64,000 nucleotides of DNA from Acanthaster planci (lineage: Eukaryota > Echinodermata > Asteroidea > Valvatida > Acanthasteridae), in assembly GCF_001949145.1 (NCBI RefSeq), contig NW_019091464.1, positions 561,355 through 625,354 on the forward strand, in the 5' to 3' direction. The position numbers were made by a program, and so were the translations under genes. The stretch's first letter is position 1, and every line of letters begins with the position of its first letter. Shown piece by piece: positions 37,200-48,288 of this stretch. The notes under the pieces were generated by a model. It saw only the letters and a list, made by a program, of their open reading frames with translations, made no database searches and was not told the DNA's origin.

Positions 37200-40100
37200 G
37201 TGTGGATCATCATCATCATCACTATTTGAAAGGGATACTTAAAGCCGAAATGGCCTTTTTCAATCCTCCATGCAAATCGTGGATCTCCCTTCTAGGAATT
37301 TTAATATTTGGAACATTGAAGATCACCACACCAGTCACGCCAGTCAACAACAATGACTTATATAACGTTACATTCTCTGTGGACCACTGGATGACCATAT
37401 TTACCGCATCTTAGCAGAACATCCATCATTTTCATGGACGTGTTGTAACTGTGGTCTACCAAGCTTATCTACAACCTTTTTTGACAATCTTGGGGGAATT
37501 TAATTGTCAAAGAGCTTTACTTCATTAGAGAATCTGCCTGACCCGTTCACTTTTGATCCATCCTCAACTGTAAGCTTACACATTGGAGAGCCAGTTAGGT
37601 CATCTAGCCTGAAATTAAATAGAAATCCTACCAGGAACAGGAAGAGTAGCTTCACCAAGCTCAAGGTCCTTAACATTAACTGTCGGAGTATCAGAGCAAA
37701 TCTACCTCACTTTGAAGCCATGCTAGCCACAAAATCCAGATGTAGTTATTGGCACAGAGTCTTGGCTCACCAACCAGGTGGCAACCAGTGAAATTTTTCC
37801 AGATAGCTATGATATGTCTCTTGCCGGGACCACAACTCTACTAGTAAAGGGGGAGGGGTTTTCATTGCAGTTAAAAATATCTTCATTGCATCAATGGAGA
37901 CCACCTTGCAAACTGACTGTGAGACCATCTGGGTATCTATGCAAATGAAAGGCTTGGCCCCAGTTTACGTTGAAGCTTTTTACCGCCCCCAATCAACAGA
38001 TCAGGGTTACTTACTGCAGCTGGACACATCTCTCTCTAGAATCCCCAGCAACGCCTCTATCTGGCTTTTAGGGGATTTTAACTTACCTCATATAAATTGG
38101 AACACTGTCTCCTTCACACCTGGTGGTAACTATCCGGCAATTAGCAAATGTATGATTGATATCGCAAATGACCACAATCTGCATCAAGTTGTTATGAAAC
38201 CTACTCGTGAATCCAACATTCTTAATCTCTGCTTCACCAACAGTCCTACATCCGTTGATGCCGTTCACGTTGAGAGTGGCATCGGTGACCATGATAGGGT
38301 CATTGTTACTCAAACTAAAAGTGATCAGACCAGCCAAGAGAAAGGTGTTTCCGTTTAGTAAGGCCAACTTTGAGAATAATAACGCAGATATGATGCATTT
38401 TAACAGTTCTCTGACTCCAGACATACTGGACTTGTGCACAATTCAGTCTCTGTATGATGATTTTAAGGAAGCCCTTCTCATCAGCTCCATAGATAGGAAC
38501 ATACCTTCAAAGTTTAGTTCTGGTCTAGTCACTTCTCCTTCCCTTGGGTAAATTGCTCCATCAAACGAAATATCAGGAGAGAGCAAAGAATCTATAGCAA
38601 AGTCCGCAAATGGGGCTTCGCAGCTCACAGGGCTGAGTTTTGGAAACTTCAGAGAAGTATCGACAGAAAAGTTAGGATGTCTTATAAAACCTATATCAAG
38701 GATATTATTGGTGGTAGTTGAAGTCAGACAACACTAAACCATTCTGGAACTTCAGGTCTAAGCAAAGAGAAGCCTCAGGTGTTTTGCCACTCAATGCCGA
38801 AGGTAGAATTCTCTCAAGTTCAAAGGATAAGTCCGAGACTTTAAATCGTCAATTCTGTTCAGTATTTACAAACGACGTAGAGAATATTCCCGATCTTGGA
38901 CCCAGTAGTGTGCCAGACATCACTGACATTGTCATTTCCACAGAAGGCATTCTTAAGTTGCAGGGTCACTCCCCTCAGATTGGTGCTATGCCAATATAAC
39001 TCCCATTTCCAAGAAGGATGACAGATCAGTCCCGTCTAACCAATGGCCAGTGTCCTTGACACCAGTCACCTGTAAGCTGCTAGAACACATCATCTATAGA
39101 CACATCATGGATCACTTTGAGAAGCTCAACATTCTTACAGATCAACAACATGGCTTTCGTAAAGGGAGATCATGTGGAACCCAGCTTTCTGCACTAGTAG
39201 ATGACCTCCAGAGGATTTTAGATAAAAAGAGCCAAGCTGATCCAGTAATTATGGATTTTAGCAAGGCCTTTGACACCGTACCCCACCAACGCCTCCTTGC
39301 AAAACTTCATCATGCTGGAATTCGAAATAATATCTTCTCCTGGATTGGCAATTTTCTTACTAAACGTCATCAAAACGGTAGTAGTTGGTGGTGAATCGTC
39401 AGTAATGTCACCCGTGATCTCAGGTGTCCCTCAGGGCACAGTGTTGGGCCCCTTCTTTTTCTTGTATATGTTGATGACCTACCTTGCAATATAACATCAA
39501 GTGTGAGATTGCCGACGATTGTATCCTATATCAAGAAGTCAGCAGCACTCAAGATACTGAACGTCTTCAAGCTGATATCAACAGGTTGAAAGATTGGGAA
39601 GCCACTCGGCAAATGAGTTTCCATACAGCAAAATGTTTTATCATGAGAATTACTTGCAAAAGAAAACCAATCATTAATCCATACATGATGGGAGGTCACA
39701 CCCTAAAGAAAGTAAAAGACCACACCTACCGGTACCTTGGTGTTGAGCTTTCGTCAGACGTGACTTGGATCAAGCACATCAACAAAATTGCAATGAAAGC
39801 TAACAGAACGCTGGGCCTACTTGAGAGGAACTTGACCTGGTGTGATAGATCAACTAAGTCAGCAGCTTATTTTGCTTTGGTTCATCCACTTTTAGAATAC
39901 ACGTATTGCCATGCTATATGGGATCCATACCAGCAGTCCAACAAATTGACAGAATCGAAAAAATCCAGAGGCATGCTGCGAGGTTCGTCTTCAATGACTA
40001 CAGGCGCCAATCTAGCGTTACTGATCTGCATGTACTTACTCAATTCCAGTGGGATAGTCTTGAATCCAGAAGTGTTAAAGCTGGTCTGCAACTGATTTAT

Positions 40101-40470
40101 AAAGAAACCCATGGTCTTATCCCAAGCAATATCTCTCATCATCTTATCAATGGCAACAGACGTGGGATAGAAACCCGTCCGAGTACTGGCAGATTCATGT
40201 ATAGGCATATATCTACAAATAAGAACTGTTACCAAAAGTCACTATACCCTAAAACACTACCCATTTGGAACTCATTGCCTGAGTTACTCCGCTGTGCCCC
40301 ATCACTGAAAAAGATTTATTGATGAAAATTGAGTTGGTTGACTGGACCTGCATACATGTAAATATCTCAGAAATTACATGTAGATCGCAAGCCGACTCCT
40401 CGCGTAGTGCCAACTGTGCGGGATAGCCACACCAGGTGTTGCACAGCAAGCTACAGATACAGATAGATCA
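37200..40470 (+). mobile_element. Decayed CR1/Jockey-type non-LTR retrotransposon (LINE)
   Basis: One open-frame series covers an apurinic-type endonuclease and a reverse transcriptase. Endonuclease landmarks are LKVLNINCRSIRANL, WLLGDFNLPHINW and GIGDHDRV. Reverse transcriptase landmarks are DQQHGFRKGRSCGTQL, IMDFSKAFDTVPHQRLL, SGVPQGTVLGPFF, an ADDCILYQEV catalytic box, and the tail SLYPKTLPIWNSLPE. The frame is broken at least near 37.73, 38.36, 38.70-39.05 (where roughly 50 codons seem deleted), 39.38 and 39.96 kb. The 3' end carries ACAGATACAGATAGATC, a short tandem tail as in CR1-like elements. It cannot be active. The left boundary is approximate. Confidence 0.85.
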
Positions 40471-41754
40471 GTTAATAATAGTCTGAGTAACTTGGACTCT
40501 ACGAATTGCCTTTTTGAAATTTACTGACAGGTGCATGAGATGCCTGGCCTTTTAGTTTGGGAAGGCCAGGCACTTGGATGCATCATTAATTACCTCAGAG
40601 GAGAAGGCAAAATCCCAGTCTTTCTTGCCAGATTGTCAAACTTTGGCAAATAAGTACATGTACATGTGTTTCCAGAATTCTAACATTGCATAGTTTTACA
40701 TCGCGATCGCTTTAAGTTGACAGGGACATTGGTTTACCGTGTGTTCCCATCAGATGTAATTTTGTAATTCTACAGGAAAGTCGCAGTAAGTCAACCAAAA
40801 AAAGTCTAATGGGAACACGCCTTTGATGCACTTGGCAATCAACAGCAGCCAAACAGATTGGTCATTTTGAGACAATGGGAGCTAGTCTCATTAAACAATG
40901 CCACTTTTGGATCTTGTGGTGGCTGGCAACCACAGAGTCCTAGGCTGTTTGGCCTTGGGGAGAGTTGACCTGTAGGATCTTGTCACAATTACTGTGACAA
41001 ATGATACAGACTGATGTGTCTGGCAGGGTTTGTAGCCAAACAACCCTGAACAGTTAGGGTTATATATTGTGCTTGTTTTGATTATGATAATGACTTTGGA
41101 ATCATTCATATATTACATGTAAATTGACAGAAATTCCATTTCTCCCGTCCGGTTACCTTTTTCTTATTGTTAGGGCACTTGTTGGCACATGGATAGAAGC
41201 AGAGATGGTAGTGAGAGTGGAAGAAATGTGCTGTCCATTCAAGAGGAGTCTGTCTTCTGCAGTGACTGTAACTAGTCTCTTCAAGTAAAGAAGATGATGT
41301 TGAGGCCATACATGGATGTCACAGTCACATGCACAAAGCAACGTCAAGGCCATATTGAAGACTTCAAGTATAGACACTCAAGCCAATATAGGGTCATAAG
41401 ATATTACCTGAACCAAATCACTTTCAAGTTTGACAACTTAACAATCACCATTGTGCGGTTAATTGTGTGTGTTCATTTGACCCTAAAAGAACCAGGGAGT
41501 AGATAGAATCTGCCCCCTCAAGACTTGTTCTGATATTGCCACAGTACAGTAGTCGAGCCCCAGGAGTTTCCCAGTAACTCTTTTGTGGTCTTTTTGACAT
41601 CAATTCTATGAAAATGTACATGTATCTTTCTTGTTACAAACAGCCCTCTTTCCCTGAAAGAAAGAGCAAAAAAAAAAAGCAAGTCTGGTCTGAGCCAATT
41701 TGGCTCATCGGGCTGGTGTTTGTTGCGGTTTCGTTGGCATGAAACTACTAAGAA
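40471..41754. other. Unassigned stretch between LINE and SINE
   Basis: No gene supported. A few GTACATGT motifs (40657, 41614) are present. Confidence 0.55.
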
Positions 41755-41980
41755 TATTTCTTTTTCCCCCATGGATGGGATGCCAGTCCATCACAGGTTG
41801 CTTCCCAGCTAATACTAGTACCCATTTATACTCCTGGGTGGTGAAAGACAAGCAGGAGTGAAGTGGCTTGCCAAAGGCCACAACATATACTGCCAGTAGC
41901 TGGATTCGAACCTCCAACCCTATGATTGGAAACGATAGACCCTAACCAATTGGCCACATGAAAGTGGTCAGCCATACTTC
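41755..41980 (-). mobile_element. tRNA-derived SINE
   Basis: On the minus strand a tRNA-like head carries an A box (TGGCCAATTGGTTAGGG) and a B box (GGTTCGAATCC). It is followed by a body including GCAAGCCACTTCACTCCTGC, CCACCCAGGAGTATAAATGG and TGTGATGGACTGGCATCCCA. The body resembles sequence I remember from SINE-like repeats in several marine invertebrates. Confidence 0.75.
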
Positions 41981-42510
41981 CATTTTTTACGAGCCAAGCC
42001 CTTAGTTTCATATAGCAGTTTTTTACAGTCACTTTGACAGCAGTTCTGTGAAAATCACACATACTGTTCTCATGCAGCACCCACTTTTCAACCCACAGGT
42101 CAACCAAAAAACGTACCTGCACTTTCAACTGCTGTGCTGAGTGCACATGGTGGCTGGTACGCTTGTAACCTTCAACTTCAAATGACTGTATCAACTACAA
42201 GTTGTATGTCAGATTGATTTGAAATTCCACATCTGTATTGATAAGGAGTGTTTTACATGCACGCCAAGTGTTGGAAAAAATGGGCTTTTGGGGCAGACAA
42301 GATCTCGGCTGTGAGATGGTACAAAATAACCCGGCAACGTCAGGGTTAACACTGAAATAAAATGGACAGAACTTGATGACATTGATTGGTTTCTCCCAGC
42401 AATCCTGGCAGGAGGAATTTCTGTTGTGTTTGCTGCATCAGAAGCTCTGTTATAAAATGCTGCTATAAAACAACCACAGAGGGCGCTATTACCATTCCAT
42501 GAAGCCCACT
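41981..42510. other. Unassigned stretch
   Basis: No gene or clear repeat, apart from one AGAGGGCGCTAT motif near 42479. Confidence 0.5.
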
Positions 42511-42650
42511 ACATCAAACAATGGTAATGGAAAGATTAAAGGAAAAAAAGAACTAAACACTCCCTTAATCGCACAATGGTAATGGAAAGAGGAAAAAAGA
42601 ACTGTACACTGCCTTAATGGCACAGTGGTAATGGAAAGAAAATATGTCAC
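42511..42650 (+). repeat. Tandem repeat, ~50-bp unit, left block
   Basis: CAATGGTAATGGAAAG recurs at 42519, 42574 and (one mismatch) 42623. Each occurrence is followed by a purine run with AAAGAACT and then CACT..CTTAAT. Another copy lies at 43727-43790, beyond the LINE fragment. Confidence 0.7.
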
Positions 42651-42659
42651 AAGAAAAAT

Positions 42660-43735
42660 GAATACTTCACGTCAGCCATAGAAGACAACAAAAGCAGTTA
42701 ATGTATGTTATGGAAAAAGCTATACGAGGTTCTCCCAAAAAATCAGAAAAGTGTTCCAAACTCCATCCTTTGTCCAAATGGAGAAGACATTGACGATCCT
42801 ATTGACATTGCTGATATATTTAATGAACATCAATTCACAAGGGAGGAGACAAATGTAGTTTAAGCAATTGTCCTATCTCTGTACTGCCAATTGTCTCTAA
42901 GATTCTGAGAAAGTGGGTGTGCTCGTCAGTATACACTTGCCTTGAAGAAAATAACCTCATTCCTAGTTGCCAGTCAGGATTTAGACCCTTGCACTCAACT
43001 GAAACCACCCTACCCAATTTGACAAATAGGTGTTTCCAGGCTATGGAGCATGGAGAAGTTACAGGTGGTGTATTTATAGATCTCAGTAAAGCATTTGATC
43101 GTGTTGACCGTGAAATTCTTCTGGAATAATTGAAAAGGCTTAACATGTCTACTTCACTAATCGGCTGGTTTAAATCATACCTAAGAGATCGTTGTCAGTT
43201 GGTGTCCCCCAGGGTTCGATATTAGGACCGCTTTTATTCATTATTTACACCAAATTGTAACTTGTATATGTATGCAGATGACTCCACTCTAACGTGCAGC
43301 TCTTCCAATATTAATGAAATAGAAAGGAATGTGAATGTAGCTCTTGACAGAATTCTACATTGGTGCTCAAGAAACAAACTTGAACTAAATACAAACAAAA
43401 CCCAATGCATGCTCATTGGCTGAAGGCAGAATTCCACCAATACAGAATTGAACCTCTACATTGCTGATAGCCCAATTGTCGAAAAAAAATCTTGCCAAGG
43501 CTTGGGAGTTATTATTGACAAAACACTAAGTTAGGGCCCACATGTTGATTACGTAAGAAAAACAGTCTCGTCTAAATTAGGTATATTAAACAGAATCCGG
43601 AACTATGTCGGACAAAGTAGCCTGTACACATTTCTCATTAGCTTAGTTATGCCAACTTTAGAATACTTTTGCACGGTATGCGGAGGAAGATACATATCCC
43701 ACAATACCATTCTTAACAAATGTCTAACTGAACAC
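42660..43735 (+). mobile_element. LINE fragment (reverse transcriptase), lying between tandem repeat copies
   Basis: The sequence encodes broken reverse transcriptase pieces: SGFRPLHSTETTLPNL, GVFIDLSKAFDRVDREILLE, YMYADDSTLTCSS and RNKLELNTNKTQCMLIG. It is CR1/Jockey superfamily and a different lineage from the element at 37.2 kb. Frames change several times and the GVPQGS-like box is degraded. It is a dead copy. Confidence 0.8.
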
Positions 43736-43800
43736 TGCCTTAATCGCACAATGGTAATGGAAAGAGGATAAAAAAGAACTGAACACTGCATCACGGCAGT
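43727..43800 (+). repeat. Tandem repeat, ~50-bp unit, right block
   Basis: AACACTGCCTTAATCGCACA followed by ATGGTAATGGAAAGAGG is the same unit as in 42511-42650, here on the far side of the LINE fragment. Confidence 0.65.
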
Positions 43801-44210
43801 AGCGCCCCCACCCATCCAGAAAAGCAGACAAATTTTAATGTTTATAGCAAGATACTGAAAACTGTGAAATATGCTCTTAAGTTGAAAAATTCAGAGGACA
43901 TGACGTTCCAATCCTAGCAGAATCTTTTCGAAGTTATGTGATCAAGTTTTAACCAACACAGTGGAAATTTTAGTGACACATGATATAAAACTGATCATTT
44001 GGAAGAATAAATATAGAAAGGTTTACAAATGCATGTTTGACCTAAATTACACTGAAATACATCCAAGGTCTGAATATTTTGTGTATTCTCTGTCTTTTTA
44101 ACATATTGAAATATCTGCTTTTGTTATTTAAATACATGCAAATGTTTGTTCCCTCTGACCTTTTCTGAAATTGCGCAATCCTAACCTTTAAATAAAAGTT
44201 CCGAAATCAT
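43801..44210. other. Unassigned stretch
   Basis: No gene seen. AT-rich. Confidence 0.5.
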
Positions 44211-44215
44211 ATCTA

Positions 44216-44296
44216 CCAAGAGGCCTATGGCCTGGTGGTTAGCTTGCTCGCTGCCAGGCCAGGGGATCCCGGTTCAAAACCAGGGGTCCCCGGAAA
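44216..44296 (+). repeat. tRNA-like SINE head
   Basis: ATGGCCTGGTGGTTAGC resembles an A box and GGTTCAAAACC a B box, with GGGGATCCC and GGGGTCCCC around the T-arm. It ends at the poly(T) run of the neighbouring minus-strand SINE. Probably a SINE head or tRNA pseudogene. Confidence 0.5.
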
Positions 44297-44300
44297 AGAA

Positions 44301-44425
44301 GTTTTTTTTTTTTTTTTTTTTTAATACTAAGTTTTTTAACAAAATTGTGCATGCCCACCTGGGATTGAACCCAGGTCCTTGTGCATAGCAGTTAGTGTCC
44401 TTAACCACTATGCCACGGCACTTAC
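44301..44425 (-). mobile_element. tRNA-derived SINE with poly(A) tail
   Basis: Read on the minus strand: GTGCCGTGGCATAGTGGTTA (A-box region), GGGTTCAATCCC (B box within a 5-bp T-stem CCTGG/CCAGG), a body of about 30 bp, then an A-run of about 20 at 44302-44323. The A-tail is written as T on the plus strand. It seems to have inserted right beside the plus-strand tRNA-like unit. Confidence 0.7.
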
Positions 44426-45424
44426 TTGAAAAGGTGTGCTCGTTTCTAAATGTTAAACCCTCCATTGTTTGGACTTAGACTATTTTTCAGCCAAACTGTG
44501 AGCTGGAGATGGGCAAGGGTTTAAGTCCAAGGGGCTGGAAGTCTGAGAGCTGACAGGAAGGGTAGAGTGGATGGCTAAGGGCTTGGGACTATCAGAATTT
44601 GAGCTCTTGAGGATCCCCCAGGGTTGAGGACATAGCTTCATAATGTTCCATCACTTCCATGTTGCTATTGGGTTTATTGTAGCGCTTATAAGATTGAGAC
44701 TAAAAGGCTCCACGAGGGAACTTTATATAAGGAGCTTGGAAGATGTTTAAGACTGGCAGGTCTTCTATGTACATGTAGGATGAGGCTGTAATGTAAAATC
44801 TAAAGATGGAAACAGATGTACCTTAAACTCTGGCAGTGTAAAATGGTCCAGATTAGGAGAAGGGTTAAGTGGCAAAAGACTGCAGTTCTACAAATAGATA
44901 TACATGTACAAACAAGTTGTTCTGCTAGTTTAAATAAATGGGCATTTATTTCACTTGCAAACTGAAATTAACTGGTTATAGCAATAAATAGTGATGGTTT
45001 TTACATACAGACAAAGCATTTGTGCAAGGTAATATTTTCAAATGAATCTAATGTCATGTCAGTGCTAAAAGGTCCTTAGAAAGGTGTCAAGTGAAAAATA
45101 TTGTTTCAGACATTCATTTGGGAAAAAGAATTGGTTAAAATTTAAACATGTTGGTTGCAAAAAACTAGTTTTAGGACTAAAAATAATAGTATAAATCAAA
45201 TATTTCTTTCGTTCACAGAGTAAACGCCCTTAGAGTGTTTTCAAAATTACATTTTTACAGTAATGACCTTTCAGCACTGAGCCAACCAATTTTCAGTTTT
45301 GTGATAATTTTAAGCGAAAGACTTTCTTCTAATGCTGTGGCAATGTGGATGTACAACTTGGAAAATACAAAATGCACATAGAATTTTGTTCAAAGAGAAA
45401 CTTATAAAGATGAACAAGGAAACT
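44426..45424. other. Unassigned stretch
   Basis: No supported gene; AT-rich with few motifs. Confidence 0.5.
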
Positions 45425-45497
45425 GACCGGAGCGGGGATTGAACCTGCAACCCTCTGGAACACTGTACCAGAGCTCCACCAACTGAGCTACCCAGTC
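45425..45497 (-). repeat. 73-nt tRNA-like unit (SINE head or tRNA pseudogene)
   Basis: The minus strand folds as a 73-nt cloverleaf: acceptor GACTGGG/TCCGGTC (7 pairs with G-T wobbles), D-stem GCTC/GAGC, T-arm GCAGG-TTCAATC-CCCGC with one mismatch, A box TAGCTCAGTTGGT and B box GGTTCAATCCC. The anticodon-like triplet would be AGT, but position 33 is C instead of the invariant T and the anticodon stem has a T-T mismatch. A functional tRNA is therefore unlikely. Confidence 0.6.
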
Positions 45498-47107
45498 CTC
45501 TGTTGGTGGTTTTTCCCATTTGTCAATATCTCTGTTTAGGGGGGTGAACTTGTTAAATGTGAGGTTCAGAACAGCCACTGGGTTGACTGAGTAGTGCTGG
45601 CATTTTAGCTGCCTGAATGGGAACACAGCTTAATTTTTAAAGCATGCAATTTAGTTGTAAGCTTTTAGTCCTCAACAGAAGTAGTATCAAAGTGTCTACA
45701 GTTTCCAAATGGTAATTATTTGCAAATTTTGAAGCAAATGTAAAGCATCTTAATAACTTAAATGTAAACATGAATGTTTTTAAATGTGCATTTATAATAC
45801 GAGTCAATGCATTACAATGAAAAGAAACAAATTAAAGGCGAACAATAGTCTTTCTTTAAAAACTGACCAATTGTCTATTCACTTTACAGAGTACCTCTTA
45901 AGTCATGAATAATTTAGATTAAGTACAGCGTCATTATACTGAAAAATTTGGAACATGCCTCTTGGCTCCCAAAGTTTCTGCACACTTTTTACTAAACATC
46001 ACAAATTTGTTTTAAAGAAAAAAAATTAGGTCTGATGACATATTAGCAAAACAAGCGGCCGCAAAAGAGAATCCGTTTTACAGGAACTAGAACACACATG
46101 CATGTATGCTTAACAAGTTGCAACTGTGACGTTGCAACATAGGAAATAGCACCCTCTTTTTCTGAAAATGGCACCCTCTGTGTTTTGGCAAATAGCGCCC
46201 TCTTTTGCCAGGACTTTTCATCTGTTTTTATGGAAATCGGAATATTTTGATTTTTAGGCCTAAGAAGATGGGATGATTGGAACAGTACCATTGAAATCTC
46301 TATAGTTGGGGAGGTATGATACACCAAGCACTGCGTATGGACCCTGCCCTGTTCATTAAAGCAGCATTGTACTGTATACAAATATACAATACTGAAAAAA
46401 ACTTGAAGGATCAGATGTTTGTCTTTGAAATTTCAGTCAGGTGTGTCCCTCATCGACTTTACTTTTTGTACACTGAAGCTCACGTTCATGCTTGGTTGAG
46501 CACCCTAGAATGTGAGACAATGCAATTGGTTAATCGCGTTTCAGAGCCCAATTAGCTGCAAGGGTCAGAAAGCATTGGGCGATGTGTATTGCTGAGGTAT
46601 TGCACAACTTCAAAATGTCCACCTTTCACTCTCTTTGCACATAAATTAAGGATGGGATCCGGGATGACTCTAAGGTAAGGGGGTGAGAGACTGGGAGTGT
46701 ATTAGAGAGTTCGGGAGGGGGGGGGAATACGATCACATGAATGAGACTGGCCAGTACTATGCAACCCTATTGTGGTAAAATAATGTACACGTATGTGTCA
46801 CACTTTTAGGACATTTGAGAAAAAGTGACTGAAATATTGGACCTCTTACCATTTTGTGTTTAGGTTTTGGGAAACTGTGAAGCTGTTTTTAATGTCCTGA
46901 CAACCACAAATTAGTTTTTGTATCAATCATCACTTTTACAGGTAATTATCAAAATATGTGATTTGGGGGAAGATTTGCAAACAGATACGTCCGACTTAGC
47001 GTTATTTGACTGATTAGAAGGGCCTCATCAACAGTTACATGTAATTTTTTCATGCTGAGATTCATACATGTACCTTCAAAGTGCTTCATTTCTGTGATTC
47101 AGATTTA
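45498..47107. other. Unassigned stretch before the minisatellite
   Basis: No gene. Three GC(A/G)CCCTCT motifs about 27 bp apart at 46143-46205 and a G9 run near 46718 are the only structure noticed. Confidence 0.5.
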
Positions 47108-47745
47108 CAAACAGTGCCCAGACATGACCAGCCGAGATATCGATCTAACTCATAAATAGCGCCTTCACATTACCATATCATTCTACCTCATAAACAGCGC
47201 CCTCACATTACCGCGATATCATTCTACCTCATAAACAGCGCCCTCACATTACCGCGATATCATTCTACCTTATAAACAGTGCCCTCACATTACCGCGATA
47301 TCATTCTACCTCATAAACAGCGCCCTCACATTACCATGATATCATTCTAACTCATAAACAGTGCCCTCACATTACCACGATGTCATTCTTACTCATAAAC
47401 AGTGCCCTCGCATTACCATGATATTGTACCTCATAAACAGCGCCCTCACACTATGCGATATCATTCTAACTCAAATTGTGCCCTTTCACATTAGTGCAAT
47501 ATCATTCCAACTCAAACTGTGCCGTCACATTATCGTGATATCATTGTAACTCATAAACAGCGCCCTCACATTACTGTGATACCATTCTACCTCATAAACA
47601 GCGCCCTCACATTACTGTGATATCATTCTAACTCATAAACAGCGCCCTCACATTACTGTGATATCATTCCAATTCATAAACAGCGCCCTCACATTACTGA
47701 GATATCATTCTAATTCATAAACAGCGCCTTCTCATTACTTGGTCA
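47108..47745 (+). repeat. Minisatellite, 41-bp unit, about 16 copies
   Basis: The unit contains CTCATAAACAGCGCCCTCAC followed by ATTACCGCGATATCATTCTA. Two neighbouring units are identical and most differ by a few bases. Units 8-10 are more degraded and slightly shorter. Every unit carries GATATC-like and GCGCCCTC motifs. It lies downstream of the small minus-strand gene. Confidence 0.95.
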
Positions 47746-48131
47746 TACATCTCATACATCATTTTCAGGGCCGTAAAGGACCTAGTCAAGGTGCTGACCA
47801 AAGTTTTTCCAGTGTCGTGAGACTTCAGTACTCTGTATCGGGAGTTTCCTGTTTCAATGCCAGAAAAGAGCCACACGACGTTCATTTTGCGAGGTGAATA
47901 CCATTTGTTTAAATTATTAATCACTACATATGATCCTTTGATCCTTTTGAGTAGTGTACAAATGCACATAGACTTTGCTCCATCACTAAGGTGGAAGCAA
48001 AGAACTGCATTTCTGAGAAGATTGAGTCCTTTCCTTGCCTTTTTGTGAATCAATGCCCAAGATTCTGATGAGGATCCGTCATGCAATCTTGGAAACTGTT
48101 CCTCCTTGGTGATGGAGGCGAGGACTGGCAT
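47746..48131 (-). other. Probable 3' UTR of the small minus-strand gene
   Basis: This follows the stop codon of the minus-strand small gene. A minus-strand frame of 138 codons crosses it, starting two bases after that stop; its composition is not convincing as protein, so I treat it as untranslated. Confidence 0.35.
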
Positions 48132-48288
48132 CTATCTGAGTTGCTTCCTGTCCTTGACATTCTCATGAATCATCTCTGTGAAGTCCCATAGGATCGTATC
48201 CTCCATCTTCTCTCTCTCCAGGTTGAAGGAGGCGAGGGCGCTCTTCTCATCAGCATCATGGTCTGTTTCTTTTGTGGCATACCCACAG
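48132..48288 (-). CDS. Small unassigned protein, terminal coding exon
   Basis: Read on the minus strand, after an AG at TATGACAG the frame encodes CGYATKETDHDADEKSALAS, then FNLEREKMEDTILWDFTEMI and HENVKDRKQLR before TAG (48132-48134). The residue order looks like a genuine amphipathic, charged helix region. It joins in phase 2 with the exons at 50007, 51463 and the first exon at 52.2-52.5 kb to give 273 nt, 90 residues. An alternative acceptor at 48305 exists but would shift frame relative to the upstream exon. I do not recognise the family. No signal peptide or membrane segment is visible. Confidence 0.5.

Noticed and set aside
45425-45497. Functional tRNA gene reading AGT
   Set aside because: Cytosine at position 33, mismatches in the anticodon and T stems, and the SINE-like context argue for a pseudogene or SINE head.
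47136-47745. Regular repeats considered as a CRISPR array
   Set aside because: Units are contiguous 41-bp tandem copies without unique spacers, in an animal genome. It is a minisatellite.
47715-48131. 138-codon minus-strand frame after the small gene's stop codon
   Set aside because: It begins with an ATG two bases past the stop codon and overlaps the minisatellite edge. Composition is unconvincing and it is more likely 3' UTR.
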